A stretch of DNA of 64,000 nt from positions 62,001 to 126,000 of the forward strand of contig NZ_FNOW01000002.1 of assembly GCF_900107145.1 (NCBI RefSeq), in the 5' to 3' direction. Shown in pieces: positions 1-9,253 of the stretch. How positions within the stretch are numbered: position 1 is the stretch's first letter; each line of letters opens with the position of its first letter. The notes beneath the pieces are model-generated. The model saw only the letters and a program-made list of their open reading frames with translations. It had not been told where the DNA came from and did no database searches. The stretch is from Allochromatium warmingii. Lineage in GTDB: Bacteria; Pseudomonadota; Gammaproteobacteria; Chromatiales; Chromatiaceae. The translations under genes and the position numbers were made by a program.

Positions 1-1767
1 GATGCGCCACCTGATGGCCCGCTGACGTTTTCGTTGCCGGCCTGGATTCCTGGCAGTTACATGATCCGTGATTTTGCGCGGCATCTGGTTAGCATCGCGG
101 CCTATACGGTTGCGGATTCTGCTCCTCTAATATTGACGAAACTGGATAAGCAGACTTGGACGCTCGATCCGGCTGGTGCGTCCTGTCGCTTGGTTTATCG
201 CGTGTATGCGTGGGAGCTGTCCGTGCGTGCCGCGCATCTCGATCACACTCATGCCTATTTCAATGGCCCGGCGCTGCTGCTGCGGGTACATGGCTTGGAT
301 CATTTGCCCTGCGAGTTGGAGCTGTTGCCGCCGCCCGCTGATCTGGGCGCACACTGGCAGGTGGCGACCAGTCTTACGCCGAGCGCGGTCGATGCGCACG
401 GGTTCGGGCGTTATGTGGCCGAGGATTACGCCGATCTGATCGACCATCCGGTTGAGATGGGCGCGGTCAAGATGCTGACATTTTGGGTGCAGGATGTGCC
501 GCATCGGGTGGCGCTCACCGGCCGCTGTGCGTTCGATTCAGAGCGATTTTTAGCCGATTTGACGCGCATCTGTGTCGAGCATGGGGCGCTGTTTGGGGAA
601 TTACCGCTGGATCGCTATTTGTTTTTAATCACGCTGTTGGGCGATGGCTATGGCGGGCTGGAGCATCGTTATTCCACCAGTTTGCTATGCGCCCGCGATG
701 ATTTACCGCCAATTGGTGAGGATGCGCCGAGCGACGGGTATCAGCGGTTATTAGGGCTGTGCAGTCATGAGTATTTTCATCTTTGGCTGGTGAAGCGTAT
801 TCGACCGCAGGCGCTGATTGACGCCAGCTTGGCGCATGAAGCCCCGACGCGCACGCTCTGGGCGTTTGAGGGGATTACTGCGTATTACGATGAATTGGCG
901 TTGGTGCGGGCCGGTTGTATGACGCCGACCGATTATCTCAGTTTGATTGCGCAGAATGTAACGCGCTTGGCCCGTACACCAGGGCGGCGCGTGCAATCAC
1001 TGGCTGAGTCAAGTTTTGATGCCTGGATTAAGTTTTATAAAGCCGATGAAAATGCGCCGAATGCGCTGGTGAGTTATTACGCGAAGGGTGCATTGGTGGC
1101 GCTGATGTTGGATTTAACGCTTCGGCGTGAGACCGAGGGCCGCTGTTCGCTCGACACCGTGATGCGCGAACTCTGGCGCGTACACGGACGAACTGGTGTT
1201 GGCGTCGCGGAACGTGGCGTTGAGGCGCTGGCGACAGCGGTCAGTAGCGTGGATCTCAGTGGCTTTTTTGCGCAGGCGCTGGATAGCACGGATGAACTCG
1301 ATCCTACAGCATTGCTTGCCAGTGTTGGCGTGGCGCTGCGGTGGCGACCGAGTCGCGGTGAAAAAGACCTCGGCGGTGCGGTTGCAGCGTTCGCGCCGCT
1401 TGACGATAAACCACGTTGGACGTTGGCGATTCGACTGCGGTCGGGTGAGACCGTGATTCAAACTGTGCTCAGTGGCGGGGCCGGTGAACAGGCCGGTTTA
1501 GCGTCGGGCGATCAGCTGTTAGCGATCAATGGCTTGCGCGTTACGGCGACCAATTTCGATGCGCTGTTGAATCGTCTCGCTGCGACCGGTGAGCCGCTGA
1601 CGCTGCATCTATTTCGGCGCGATGAATTGTTGACACTGACCGCCCAGCCGCATCCGGCCGCAGCGGATACTTGCGAACTGTGTTTGATGGATAACCTGAC
1701 TGAGCCGGTGCGTCAGGCGCAGGCGGCTTGGTTGGCAAGTTGTGTTGTAGGTCAACAGGATGGATGA
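1..1767 (+). CDS. M61 family aminopeptidase with C-terminal PDZ domain (5' partial)
   Basis: The reading frame is open from the first base of the window, so the true start lies upstream. The translated stretch DGPLTFSLPAWIPGSYMIRD is typical of the N-terminal region of M61 glycyl-type aminopeptidases. The zinc motif HEYFH lies near base 767, and the third ligand is probably the Glu in WAFEGITAYYDE, about 35 residues later. Residues beyond about base 1440 form a PDZ domain (SGGAGEQAGLASGDQLLAINGLRV). The family cleaves N-terminal residues, preferring Gly, and the PDZ domain probably recruits substrate. The stop overlaps the birA start by 8 bases, which suggests translational coupling. The family call is firm; the substrate is unknown. 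Confidence 0.88.
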   Translation, partial: DAPPDGPLTFSLPAWIPGSYMIRDFARHLVSIAAYTVADSAPLILTKLDKQTWTLDPAGASCRLVYRVYAWELSVRAAHLDHTHAYFNGPALLLRVHGLDHLPCELELLPPPADLGAHWQVATSLTPSAVDAHGFGRYVAEDYADLIDHPVEMGAVKMLTFWVQDVPHRVALTGRCAFDSERFLADLTRICVEHGALFGELPLDRYLFLITLLGDGYGGLEHRYSTSLLCARDDLPPIGEDAPSDGYQRLLGLCSHEYFHLWLVKRIRPQALIDASLAHEAPTRTLWAFEGITAYYDELALVRAGCMTPTDYLSLIAQNVTRLARTPGRRVQSLAESSFDAWIKFYKADENAPNALVSYYAKGALVALMLDLTLRRETEGRCSLDTVMRELWRVHGRTGVGVAERGVEALATAVSSVDLSGFFAQALDSTDELDPTALLASVGVALRWRPSRGEKDLGGAVAAFAPLDDKPRWTLAIRLRSGETVIQTVLSGGAGEQAGLASGDQLLAINGLRVTATNFDALLNRLAATGEPLTLHLFRRDELLTLTAQPHPAAADTCELCLMDNLTEPVRQAQAAWLASCVVGQQDG

Positions 1768-2749
1768 ACGTCAGTGGGCGCTGGTGCGCTGTTTGGCCGA
1801 CGGGCAGTTTCATTCGGGTGAAGCGTTGGCGCGGGCATTGGGGTTGACGCGCTCGGCGGTGTGGAAAATGCTCCACAACATAGCGGCAACCCTCGGCCTC
1901 GCGCTTCAGGCTGAACGTGGGCGCGGTTATCGGCTCGCGCAGCCGCTGGAATTGCTCGATGCGGCCTTGATTGCGGCGGACTTATCCGCAGTCGGGCGGG
2001 CGCGTTTGCAGCGACTTGCTATTCATCCCGTGATCGATTCGACGAATAGCGAATTGATGCGTTTGGCTGCTGCTGGTGCGCCTTCGGGGAGCGTGTGTCT
2101 GGCCGAACGTCAGACCGCCGGACGTGGGCGGCGCGGGCGGGATTGGGTGTCACCATTTGGGGCGAATCTGTATGCCTCGCTGTTGTGGCGCTATCCGTTC
2201 GCACCGACGCATCTGGGTGGGGCAAGTCTCGCTGTCGGCGTCGTGTTGGCCGATACGTTGCGCGAACTTGGTGCGACCGGATTGGCGCTCAAATGGCCAA
2301 ACGATCTGCTTTGGCAGCAGCGCAAGCTCGCCGGTTTGCTGCTGGAAGTGGCGGGCGAATCGCAAGGGCCGTGTTATTTGGTTGTCGGGTTGGGGCTGAA
2401 TCTGCGCATGACGGACGCGCAGGGTAGCGCGATTGATCAGCCCTGGACGAGTCTCGATGTGGTACTCGGTGAGCGGCAGATTGGGCGTAATCAGTTAGTC
2501 GCTCGGCTGCTCGACCGGTTGTTCGACGCGCTCGACCGCTATGAACGCGACGGACTCGCGTCTGTTCTCGACCGTTGGCGTGTGTATGATGCTTATTTGG
2601 GTCAGCCGGTGCAGGTGCAGATCGGCGAGCGTGTGATGATCGGCATTGCGGCAGGCATTGCCGCAGATGGGTCGCTGGTGGTCGATACGCCAGACGGACG
2701 GCGCATGTTTCAGAGTGGCGAGGTTAGTTTGCGTCCGGTGGATAGGTAA
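1760..2749 (+). CDS. birA: Bifunctional biotin-protein ligase / biotin operon repressor BirA
   Basis: At 329 residues this matches class II BirA in length. Residues 1-60 form a winged helix-turn-helix (SGEALARALGLTRSAVWKML). The ligase core has the biotinyl-AMP motif GRGRRGRDW near residue 120 and the catalytic-lysine segment LALKWPNDLL near residue 180, followed by KLAGLLLE. A small SH3-like domain closes the protein. It activates biotin with ATP, transfers it to the acetyl-CoA carboxylase carrier protein, and in the bio-AMP-bound form represses biotin genes. The gene overlaps the preceding peptidase gene and lies 9 bases before coaX, so the three are probably co-transcribed. Confidence 0.96.
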   Translation: MDERQWALVRCLADGQFHSGEALARALGLTRSAVWKMLHNIAATLGLALQAERGRGYRLAQPLELLDAALIAADLSAVGRARLQRLAIHPVIDSTNSELMRLAAAGAPSGSVCLAERQTAGRGRRGRDWVSPFGANLYASLLWRYPFAPTHLGGASLAVGVVLADTLRELGATGLALKWPNDLLWQQRKLAGLLLEVAGESQGPCYLVVGLGLNLRMTDAQGSAIDQPWTSLDVVLGERQIGRNQLVARLLDRLFDALDRYERDGLASVLDRWRVYDAYLGQPVQVQIGERVMIGIAAGIAADGSLVVDTPDGRRMFQSGEVSLRPVDR

Positions 2750-2758
2750 ATAAATAAC

Positions 2759-3481
2759 ATGAATATGCTGATTGATATTGGCAATACGAATCTGCGTTGG
2801 ACAGCGGATGCGACGTGGTCGGTTGGGATTGCGCGGCATTCGGGGGCGATTCCGCTCGATCTGCTGGCAACTTGGGAGCAACTGGCAGCACCGGAGCGGG
2901 TGCTTGTCAGTCAGGTTGGGGCGGCATCTGTAGCCGATGCGTTGGCGCGGGTGACGCGGGCGCTGTGGCAGGTGACACCGGAGTTTGTCCGCGTTGTACC
3001 GGGTGTTGCTGGGGTGCAGATTGCGTATGAATATCCTGAGCGTTTTGGTGTGGATCGTTGGCTGGCGCTGATTGCGGCTTATGCCGAGTGTCAGCAGGCG
3101 ACGTTGATTGTGGATGCGGGGAGTGCCGCGACCTTTGATTTATTGCAGGCCGATGGTCGGCATCTCGGTGGGCTGATTTTGCCCGGCGTGGAGCTGATGC
3201 GCACCAGTTTGCTGCTCGGGACGCAGATTCCGCGTGTTGAATATGAGCCGACGGATGTGATTTGGGCGACGGATACGACGACGGCAGTTGCAGCGGGTAG
3301 TTTGGGGGCTATCGGTGCGTTAGCGACACGGCTGTATGATCGGTTGTGCGCCGAGACGGGTAGTGTGCCGCGTTTGCTCCTCACCGGCGGCGATGCCGAG
3401 CGGTTGCGTCCGTATCTCGACCGCCCGTATAGGGTGCAGCCAGATTTGGTGTTGCGTGGGTTGAGTGTTTTTTGCCGCTGA
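2759..3481 (+). CDS. coaX: Type III pantothenate kinase
   Basis: The protein phosphorylates pantothenate in the first committed step of coenzyme A synthesis. The 240-residue length fits the CoaX family. Family motifs are present in order: the N-terminal phosphate-binding DIGNTNLRW, the PERFGVDRWLALIAAY segment, DAGSAATFDLL, and the Gly-rich GGLILPGVELM. The ASKHA-type fold ends with LLLTGGDAERL. The birA-coaX order is common in gamma- and betaproteobacteria. The ATG at 2759 is 9 bases after the birA stop, and a second in-frame Met two codons later is an alternative start. Confidence 0.96.
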   Translation: MNMLIDIGNTNLRWTADATWSVGIARHSGAIPLDLLATWEQLAAPERVLVSQVGAASVADALARVTRALWQVTPEFVRVVPGVAGVQIAYEYPERFGVDRWLALIAAYAECQQATLIVDAGSAATFDLLQADGRHLGGLILPGVELMRTSLLLGTQIPRVEYEPTDVIWATDTTTAVAAGSLGAIGALATRLYDRLCAETGSVPRLLLTGGDAERLRPYLDRPYRVQPDLVLRGLSVFCR

Positions 3482-3779
3482 AATCGCTGAATAACGCAGA
3501 AAAAATCTTTTTTGTGACGAAGCTCCGTCTTCGTCACCAGAGAAAACTAAAACACCTCACCGCTACTAAAAACCTATGAAAATCTCACAGGTCTGTATAC
3601 GCCGTCCCTGCCATTGCCTTAAAAGAATTTCAAGGTCTTACATGACTCTTGCGTACGGATTAACGTCCAGCCGTAGCGTGTCTGGACGGCGCAAAAAGCG
3701 CAAATGAAGTGTATTCGACGGCTGTTGTAGCGTCAAACGCCGATTAAAAACCACAGATTATCAAAGATAAGCAGAGATT
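3482..3779. other. Intergenic region between coaX and sucD
   Basis: This stretch of about 300 bases separates convergent genes and has no convincing coding sequence. It holds a perfect hairpin at 3514-3537. It also holds short fragments resembling dispersed non-coding repeats: CGCTGAATAACGCAGAAAAA near 3485 (compare 9180-9205) and CCACAGATTATCAAAGATAA near 3751. It probably serves as a termination zone for both flanking operons. Confidence 0.6.
3514..3537. terminator. Perfect 9-bp stem hairpin between convergent operons
   Basis: The arms GTGACGAAG and CTTCGTCAC pair perfectly around a 6-base loop. On the minus strand an A-run and then a T-run follow the hairpin; on the plus strand no T-tract follows. 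It could act as a terminator for coaX, for sucCD reading the other way, or both. Function is inferred from position and structure only. Confidence 0.5.
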
Positions 3780-4664
3780 TTATGGCGCAGTTACAAGCCC
3801 CAACCGCTCGGCCAACCGCACTCCCATCTGTGCCGGCGAGCGCACCGTTAGCACGCCAGCGGCCTCCAGCGCCGCATATTTGCCAGCCGCCGTGCCCGCG
3901 CCGCCGGTGATAATCGCGCCAGCATGACCCATGCGCTTGCCCGCTGGTGCGGTCACACCGGCGATATAGGCGACTACGGGTTTGCTGATTTCGCTACGGA
4001 TCACCGCAGCGGCTGCTTCTTCGGCTTCGCCGCCGATCTCGCCGACCAAAATGATCCCTTCGGTCTGTGGATCGCGCTCGAATAGCCGCAAACAGTCACT
4101 AAAATCCAGCCCCTGAATCGGATCACCGCCGATGCCAACACAGGTGCTCTGTCCTAAACCAGCCTGCGTGGTCTGATACACGGCTTCATAGGTCAGGGTG
4201 CCCGAACGCGACACGATCCCGACCCGCCCCGGCTGGTGAATATGGCCGGGCATGATGCCAATTTTGCACGCACCCGGCGTGATAATCCCCGGACAATTTG
4301 GGCCAATCAGCACCGCTTCCGTTCGGCACAACGCTGCCTTGACGCGCAGCATATCGAGCACCGGAATGCCCTCAGTGATGCAGACGATGACGCGAATCCC
4401 CGCATCAGCGGCTTCGAGAATCGCATCAGCGGCAAAACGCGCCGGTACATAGATCATGCTGGCATCCGCGCCCGTGGCCTGCACCGCTTCGCTGACCGTA
4501 TCAAACACCGGGCGGTCGAGATGACGTTGACCGCCTTTGCCGGGCGTTACGCCGCCGACCAGATTGGTGCCATAGGCAATGGCTTGCTCGCTGTGAAACG
4601 TCCCTTGCTTGCCGGTGAAGCCTTGACAAATCACCCGCGTGTTCGCGTCAACCAAAATGCTCAT
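3780..4664 (-). CDS. sucD: Succinyl-CoA synthetase alpha subunit
   Basis: This subunit binds CoA and carries the phosphohistidine intermediate of the TCA-cycle step succinyl-CoA to succinate with NTP formation. The 294-residue sequence is close to E. coli SucD throughout: [20 protein letters not shown] at the N-terminus, [11 protein letters not shown] near 121, and [11 protein letters not shown] near 152. The active-site histidine lies in KRMGHAGAI, about His247. Its ATG overlaps the sucC stop by 4 bases, so the two subunits are translationally coupled. Malate-CoA ligase is a possible relative but the match to SucD is stronger. Confidence 0.97.
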   Translation of the reverse strand: MSILVDANTRVICQGFTGKQGTFHSEQAIAYGTNLVGGVTPGKGGQRHLDRPVFDTVSEAVQATGADASMIYVPARFAADAILEAADAGIRVIVCITEGIPVLDMLRVKAALCRTEAVLIGPNCPGIITPGACKIGIMPGHIHQPGRVGIVSRSGTLTYEAVYQTTQAGLGQSTCVGIGGDPIQGLDFSDCLRLFERDPQTEGIILVGEIGGEAEEAAAAVIRSEISKPVVAYIAGVTAPAGKRMGHAGAIITGGAGTAAGKYAALEAAGVLTVRSPAQMGVRLAERLGLVTAP

Positions 4665-5842
4665 GCGTGACCCCCCGCGCTCTGTGCCGCTGCCGCGACC
4701 GCTAACTGTGCCGCTGCCTCCAGTTCGCTGGCCGTTTGCACGGCTAAACCGCTCGCAGCAAGCAACTGCAAGCCTTGCGGCGCGTTGGTGCCTTCTAAGC
4801 GCACAACAATAGGGACGGAGACGCTAACCTCGCGCACGGCTTGAATAATGCCTTCGGCGATCAGATCGCAGCGCACAATGCCGCCGAAAATGTTGACCAG
4901 AATCGACGCAACATTGGGGTCAGAGAGAATCAGCTTGAATGCCTCGGCGACCCGTGCCGCTGTTGCGCCACCACCGACATCGAGAAAATTCGCTGGTTGT
5001 CCGCCCTGAAGCTGAATCAGATCCATCGTCGCCATCGCTAATCCGGCCCCATTGACCATGCAGCCAATGTTGCCGTCGAGACTGATGTAATTCAGTTCAT
5101 GGGCGCGGGCAGCGGCTTCGCGGGGATCTTCTTGACTCGGATCGCGCAGCGCGGCCAGCGCCGGATGCCGCATCAGGGCATTGTCATCGAGCGTAAGCTT
5201 GGCATCGAGCGCCAGCAGTGTGCCGCTTTCGGTCACTACCAGCGGGTTAATCTCGATCAGACTCGCGTCACTGTCGATGAAAAGCTGATACAGCCCATCA
5301 AGCAGGGTGGCGAGTGCGGGGATCAGCGCGGCATCCAGCCCCAGCCCGAATCCGAGCCGGCGGGCGTGATACGGCTGAACACCGACCACCGGATGCACGG
5401 CAAGGCGCAGTATCTGCTCCGGCGTTTCGGCGGCCACGGTTTCGATGTCCATGCCACCCGCAGCCGAGGCAATGAACAGCAGCCGTTCGCTGGCGCGATC
5501 CACGACCAGACTGAGATAGAGTTCGCGGGCGATAGCTGTCGGCTGTTCGAGCAGCACGGCGCTCACCGGCAGACCATTGGGGCCAGTCTGCGCGGTGACG
5601 AGTCGCGAACCGAGCAGACGGCGTGTTTCGTGCTCGACCTGTTCGCAGCTATCGGCCAGCACCACGCCGCCCGCTTTGCCGCGCCCGCCGCTGTGCAGTT
5701 GCGCCTTGACCGCCCAGCGTGTGCCGCCGAGGTGCGCACAGGCAGCGGGTACGGCTTCGGGTGTATCAAGCAAGATGCCCGCTGGAACCGCGAGACCGCG
5801 TTCCCGTAATAACTGTTTGGCTTGAAATTCGTGTAGATTCAT
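4661..5842 (-). CDS. sucC: Succinyl-CoA synthetase beta subunit (ADP/GDP-forming)
   Basis: The protein supplies the nucleotide-binding ATP-grasp domain of succinyl-CoA synthetase. It starts [12 protein letters not shown], as the family does, and continues with the ATP-grasp segment [18 protein letters not shown] and the Gly-rich [16 protein letters not shown] near residue 320. The 393-residue length is normal. It is the first gene of a sucC-sucD pair. No sucAB or mdh is adjacent, so the pair stands alone here. The 190 bases upstream carry a dispersed repeat and presumably the promoter. Confidence 0.97.
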   Translation of the reverse strand: MNLHEFQAKQLLRERGLAVPAGILLDTPEAVPAACAHLGGTRWAVKAQLHSGGRGKAGGVVLADSCEQVEHETRRLLGSRLVTAQTGPNGLPVSAVLLEQPTAIARELYLSLVVDRASERLLFIASAAGGMDIETVAAETPEQILRLAVHPVVGVQPYHARRLGFGLGLDAALIPALATLLDGLYQLFIDSDASLIEINPLVVTESGTLLALDAKLTLDDNALMRHPALAALRDPSQEDPREAAARAHELNYISLDGNIGCMVNGAGLAMATMDLIQLQGGQPANFLDVGGGATAARVAEAFKLILSDPNVASILVNIFGGIVRCDLIAEGIIQAVREVSVSVPIVVRLEGTNAPQGLQLLAASGLAVQTASELEAAAQLAVAAAAQSAGGHA

Positions 5843-5853
5843 AGAGATATCGT

Positions 5854-5893
5854 GAGCAGTCAGCGATCAGCAGCCAGCGATTAGCCGCCAGCC
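5854..5893. repeat. Dispersed CAGC-rich repeat, copy 1
   Basis: The segment consists of iterated GCAGTCAGCGATCAGCAGCC-like units. It shares CAGCGATCAG with the copy at 49870 and resembles the copies at 17626, 34261 and 43701 in either orientation. It lies in the divergent gap between sucC and the next operon and is non-coding. Confidence 0.55.
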
Positions 5894-6031
5894 GCGTGGG
5901 CGATTGAAGCCTGTTGTCAGCGCGTCGCATCATACAACTGCATACAACCAATGACACGCGAAGCGCGAAGAACGCCACATCGGGAAACTGCTAAAATCCC
6001 CATCCAACTGGATTCAAACAGGGTGTGCGTT

Positions 6032-7795
6032 ATGCGAGGACGGGGATTCGCAGTCGTCATCGGCTTGATTGTGCTGGGAGCTGTCGCGGCGACATCGGTG
6101 CTTGCCCAGCCGATGCCGCAGGAAGCGGTGCGTATCTGGACTGCACCGCTGCGTCCACAACCCGGTCAGCCGCTCGAAATCTTTGCTGTTGCCACCGATG
6201 GGGCGCTCGATGAACTGCGCTTGACCGATCCATCAGGTCAGGAGCAGCGCTTACAGGCGCTGGCCGATGGAGGGCCGCCCTGGAGTCTCTACAGCACCGT
6301 GTTTCGTCCCGAGGCAGGCCGACATCGTCTGGTCGCGGTGCGCGATGGCTACCGCGTCGCCGAGACTGAGCTTGAGGTCGGCGGCGGGCACAGTGAACGC
6401 GGCAGCGGTCAATGGGATTTAGCGACCGAAGCTTTGTATTCAGCCTGGATTGAGCATTTATTTAATGCCCCACCTGATGAAGCAGTCAGCTTTGAATCAC
6501 TGACCCCCGTTTTGCGCGATCCGGCGCAGAATTTTTTATTTAATTATCTTGGCGCAAATGAAGATAACCAATTACGCGCCGAACCTGATTGTGCCGATCT
6601 TCCTTATTATTTGCGTACCTATTTTGCGTGGAAACTCGGTCTGCCGGTCGCTTATCGCGCCTGTAATCGCGGCAGCCGTAATAGTGCGCCGCGTTGTGAA
6701 TCGCCGCGTTTAGAAACCCGTTTTATTGACAATCGTGCGTCTATTAACACCTTTCGCGAAGCTACACGCCGCTTAGTCGATACCGTGCATTCGGGCAGTG
6801 CCCGTACCGATTTACGCGAGACCGCAACCGATTTTTATCCCGTCGCACTCAGCCGCGAAACACTTTGGCCCGGTACACTTTATGCCGATCCTTATGGGCA
6901 TGTTTTAATTCTGGTTAAATGGCTGCCGGGTGATGGACGCCGCGCCGGGCGTTTATTCGCAGTCGATGCCCAACCGGATAATTCCGTCGCCCGCAAACGC
7001 TATTGGGAAGGGAATTTTTTATTTGCCCAGACGCCCAGTGCCGGGCCGGGGTTTAAAGCTTTTCGTCCGCTGGTGCCGCAGGGCGCAAGTTGGCGACCGC
7101 TGACGAACCGCGAACTCGATGGCCGCAGTGGGCATCCGGCCTTTTCACTCGAACAAGCGACGCTCGATCCCGACAGCTTTTATGCGCGGGTCGAGGCACT
7201 TATCAATCCGCGTGGACTCGATCCCAGCGCCGCCTATGAATCCGCGCTGGAGGCGCTGTTAGAACAGCTCGCAACCCGCGTGATCTCAGTCGATACCGGC
7301 GAGCAATACATGCGTAAACAGGGCGGCGCTGTGGTCGCTATGCCGAGCGGCGCGGCGATTTTCGAGACCGTCGGCGCTTGGGAAGATTACGCCACACCCT
7401 CGCGGGACATGCGGCTGTTGATCGCCCTCAAAACCGTTGAACAACTGCCCGAGCGCATCCGTCAGCATCCTGAACTCTACGCGCTCGGCGGCGAGAGTCC
7501 ATTTAGTGCTGCCGAGCGCGTTGCGCAACAGCACGCCCGCCAACTCAACGCTCCGGCGATCACCTACACCCGTAGCGACGGCCAGCCGCAACGTCTGAGT
7601 TTGGGCGATCTCTATGCGCGACGCGCCAATCTGGAGGTCGGCTATAACCCCAATGATTGCGTTGAAATCCGTTGGGGCGCGAGTGCTGAGAGCGATGAAG
7701 CTGCCGTCTGTCGGCGTCGTGCGCCACGCGAGCAGCAAGCGCGGATGGAGCAGTATCGCGCTTGGTTCCGCGACACCACCCGCCCGCCACGCTGA
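6032..7795 (+). CDS. Exported protein with transglutaminase-like Cys/His/Asp signature
   Basis: The ATG at 6032 is preferred over one 27 codons upstream because it opens a typical signal peptide (MRGRGFAVVIGLIVLGAVAA, cleavage probably after SVLA). The mature protein of about 560 residues has no membrane segment. Three spaced motifs suggest a papain/transglutaminase-like triad: DCADLPYYLRTYFAWKLGLP (Cys), DPYGHVLILVKW (His) and FAVDAQPDN (Asp). The actual reaction is unknown. It lies 3-12 bases before a DUF2272 lipoprotein gene, and the three genes form one operon. The middle third (about 6420-7060) uses many TTA, AAT and TTT codons, unlike the flanks. The fold is an inference from motif order. 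Confidence 0.6.
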   Translation: MRGRGFAVVIGLIVLGAVAATSVLAQPMPQEAVRIWTAPLRPQPGQPLEIFAVATDGALDELRLTDPSGQEQRLQALADGGPPWSLYSTVFRPEAGRHRLVAVRDGYRVAETELEVGGGHSERGSGQWDLATEALYSAWIEHLFNAPPDEAVSFESLTPVLRDPAQNFLFNYLGANEDNQLRAEPDCADLPYYLRTYFAWKLGLPVAYRACNRGSRNSAPRCESPRLETRFIDNRASINTFREATRRLVDTVHSGSARTDLRETATDFYPVALSRETLWPGTLYADPYGHVLILVKWLPGDGRRAGRLFAVDAQPDNSVARKRYWEGNFLFAQTPSAGPGFKAFRPLVPQGASWRPLTNRELDGRSGHPAFSLEQATLDPDSFYARVEALINPRGLDPSAAYESALEALLEQLATRVISVDTGEQYMRKQGGAVVAMPSGAAIFETVGAWEDYATPSRDMRLLIALKTVEQLPERIRQHPELYALGGESPFSAAERVAQQHARQLNAPAITYTRSDGQPQRLSLGDLYARRANLEVGYNPNDCVEIRWGASAESDEAAVCRRRAPREQQARMEQYRAWFRDTTRPPR

Positions 7796-7807
7796 GGAAT
7801 GCGGCTT

Positions 7808-8599
7808 ATGTTTTCGTGTGATTTTCGGGCGCGTGCTGGCGCAATGCTCATGGCGCTGGCGGTGAGTCTGGCACTGGTGGCCTGTTCATCGCCGCCATCA
7901 AAACCAACGGGGTCAGGTAAGCGCCCCGGCACCTGGTCGGATTATCGCAGCGGCACCGCGCCGCGCCCGAATCCGGCATTCAAGCGGGCGATCATTGCCC
8001 GTGCTGAACAGGAATGGCAGTTTTTTGGTCGGCAAGAAGTCGTCTTTCAGGGTGAGCTAGAGAGTATTCCGCGTGTTGGCGCGTGGGAAGATGAGGATGC
8101 GCAACATAGCGAGCGCGTGAATGCTTATTGGCGATCAGCGGGTCAAACCCAATTAACCGGCATGGATTGTCAAAAACCCTGGTCAGCGGCATTTATTAGC
8201 TGGATTATGCGCAATGCTGGGGTTCCGGATTATCAATTTCCGTCCGCAATTGCGCATTGGAGCTATATCGCCGATTTAATCGAATATGCCAGTTTACCCG
8301 GGCGCTATTTTGTGCCGCGTCGCTTGCAGGATTACAGCCCGGAGCCAGGTGATTTAATTTGCGCTTATCGGCAACCATCGCGGGCACCGCTCAAAGATGG
8401 ATATGTGCGAGCGAATTTACTGATGGGCTTGCGGGCGCATTGTGATTTAGTGACTGCAAAACACGAACAAACGCTCGAAGTCATCGGCGGCAATGTCCGC
8501 AATTCGGTCTCAAAAGTACGACTTCAGCTTAATCAGCGCGGCTATTTGCAGCCGATGCCGCGCCGTCCGTGGTTTGTGATTTTGCAGAACCGTTTATGA
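7808..8599 (+). CDS. DUF2272 family lipoprotein
   Basis: An ATG at 7808 has a Shine-Dalgarno-like GAGGA 9 bases upstream; an earlier ATG at 7799 would overlap that sequence. The N-terminus is a lipoprotein signal with lipobox LVAC followed by SSPP. The body matches DUF2272, an NlpC/P60-like family: TGMDCQKPWSAAFISWIMR supplies the candidate nucleophile Cys, and a candidate His lies in LRAHCDLVTAKH. The ending EVIGGNVRNSVSKVRL is also family-like. Members are predicted cell-envelope hydrolases or amidases; no substrate is established. It sits between an exported Cys/His protein and another lipoprotein. Confidence 0.78.
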   Translation: MFSCDFRARAGAMLMALAVSLALVACSSPPSKPTGSGKRPGTWSDYRSGTAPRPNPAFKRAIIARAEQEWQFFGRQEVVFQGELESIPRVGAWEDEDAQHSERVNAYWRSAGQTQLTGMDCQKPWSAAFISWIMRNAGVPDYQFPSAIAHWSYIADLIEYASLPGRYFVPRRLQDYSPEPGDLICAYRQPSRAPLKDGYVRANLLMGLRAHCDLVTAKHEQTLEVIGGNVRNSVSKVRLQLNQRGYLQPMPRRPWFVILQNRL

Positions 8600-8615
8600 T
8601 TCGGAGAATGCGCCC

Positions 8616-9176
8616 ATGTTTTCACGTTTTAGCCTGTTGTTATTGCTGTCATTGAGTGTATTAAGCTTTGCGCTGGTGCTCGGCGGCTGTGCTGCTGCGC
8701 CGCCCGGACAGCGCGGGCCGCTGGTGCAGTCGATTACGCCGGATGAATATGGTGAGCGGCTCTGTCGGCATTTGGATTTGGAAGAATATTCAGCCTGTTT
8801 GAGTGAAGTGCTTGAATATTTTGAAACGCATCAATCAAATACGCTTGCTGATGGGCGTAATTCGACCAGCGGCCCGATTGCTTTGATTTTAGAGCGTCAG
8901 GTTTATCTCGGTCAGTATGCGATTTCACCGCTGGCAGCGCGATTTCGTGTGACGCGGGGTCAGCAGTGGTGCGAGGGCAGTTATAATGCGATGACCGGAT
9001 CAGCGGATGCAATTCATCGTGTGGTGTGTTCCGATGGTCGTCGTGGGCAAGCTGAATTAACATCGGATTTAGATGGGCGCAATGGGATCGGCGAGTTAAT
9101 CCTCGATGATGGCACCCGCGCTGATTTGGTTTTTGGTTATCGGGCGCTGGGTATTCCAGATGCAATTAAAAAATAA
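8616..9176 (+). CDS. Small lipoprotein of unknown function
   Basis: The 186-residue product begins with a lipoprotein signal (hydrophobic LLLLLSLSVLSFALVLGG, lipobox LGGC). The mature part has four Cys residues, which may pair in the periplasm, and alternates predicted beta-rich stretches such as ARFRVTRGQQWCEGSYNAM. No family was recognised. GGAGA lies 9 bases before the ATG, and the gene follows the DUF2272 gene by 16 bases, so the two are probably co-expressed and co-localised. A short repeat-like tail (CCGCTGAATGCGCGGAAAAT) follows the stop. Confidence 0.7.
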   Translation: MFSRFSLLLLLSLSVLSFALVLGGCAAAPPGQRGPLVQSITPDEYGERLCRHLDLEEYSACLSEVLEYFETHQSNTLADGRNSTSGPIALILERQVYLGQYAISPLAARFRVTRGQQWCEGSYNAMTGSADAIHRVVCSDGRRGQAELTSDLDGRNGIGELILDDGTRADLVFGYRALGIPDAIKK

Positions 9177-9253
9177 AGCCGCTGAATGCGCGGAAAATCG
9201 CAGAATAAAGACAGTAATTTAGGATTTTGACCTAAGAACTGAGCAATGCGGCA

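Noticed and set aside
5099..5809. Open frame of 236 codons on the plus strand opposite sucC
   Set aside because: It mirrors the codon pattern of sucC, has no recognisable domain and no ribosome-binding site; sucC is beyond doubt.
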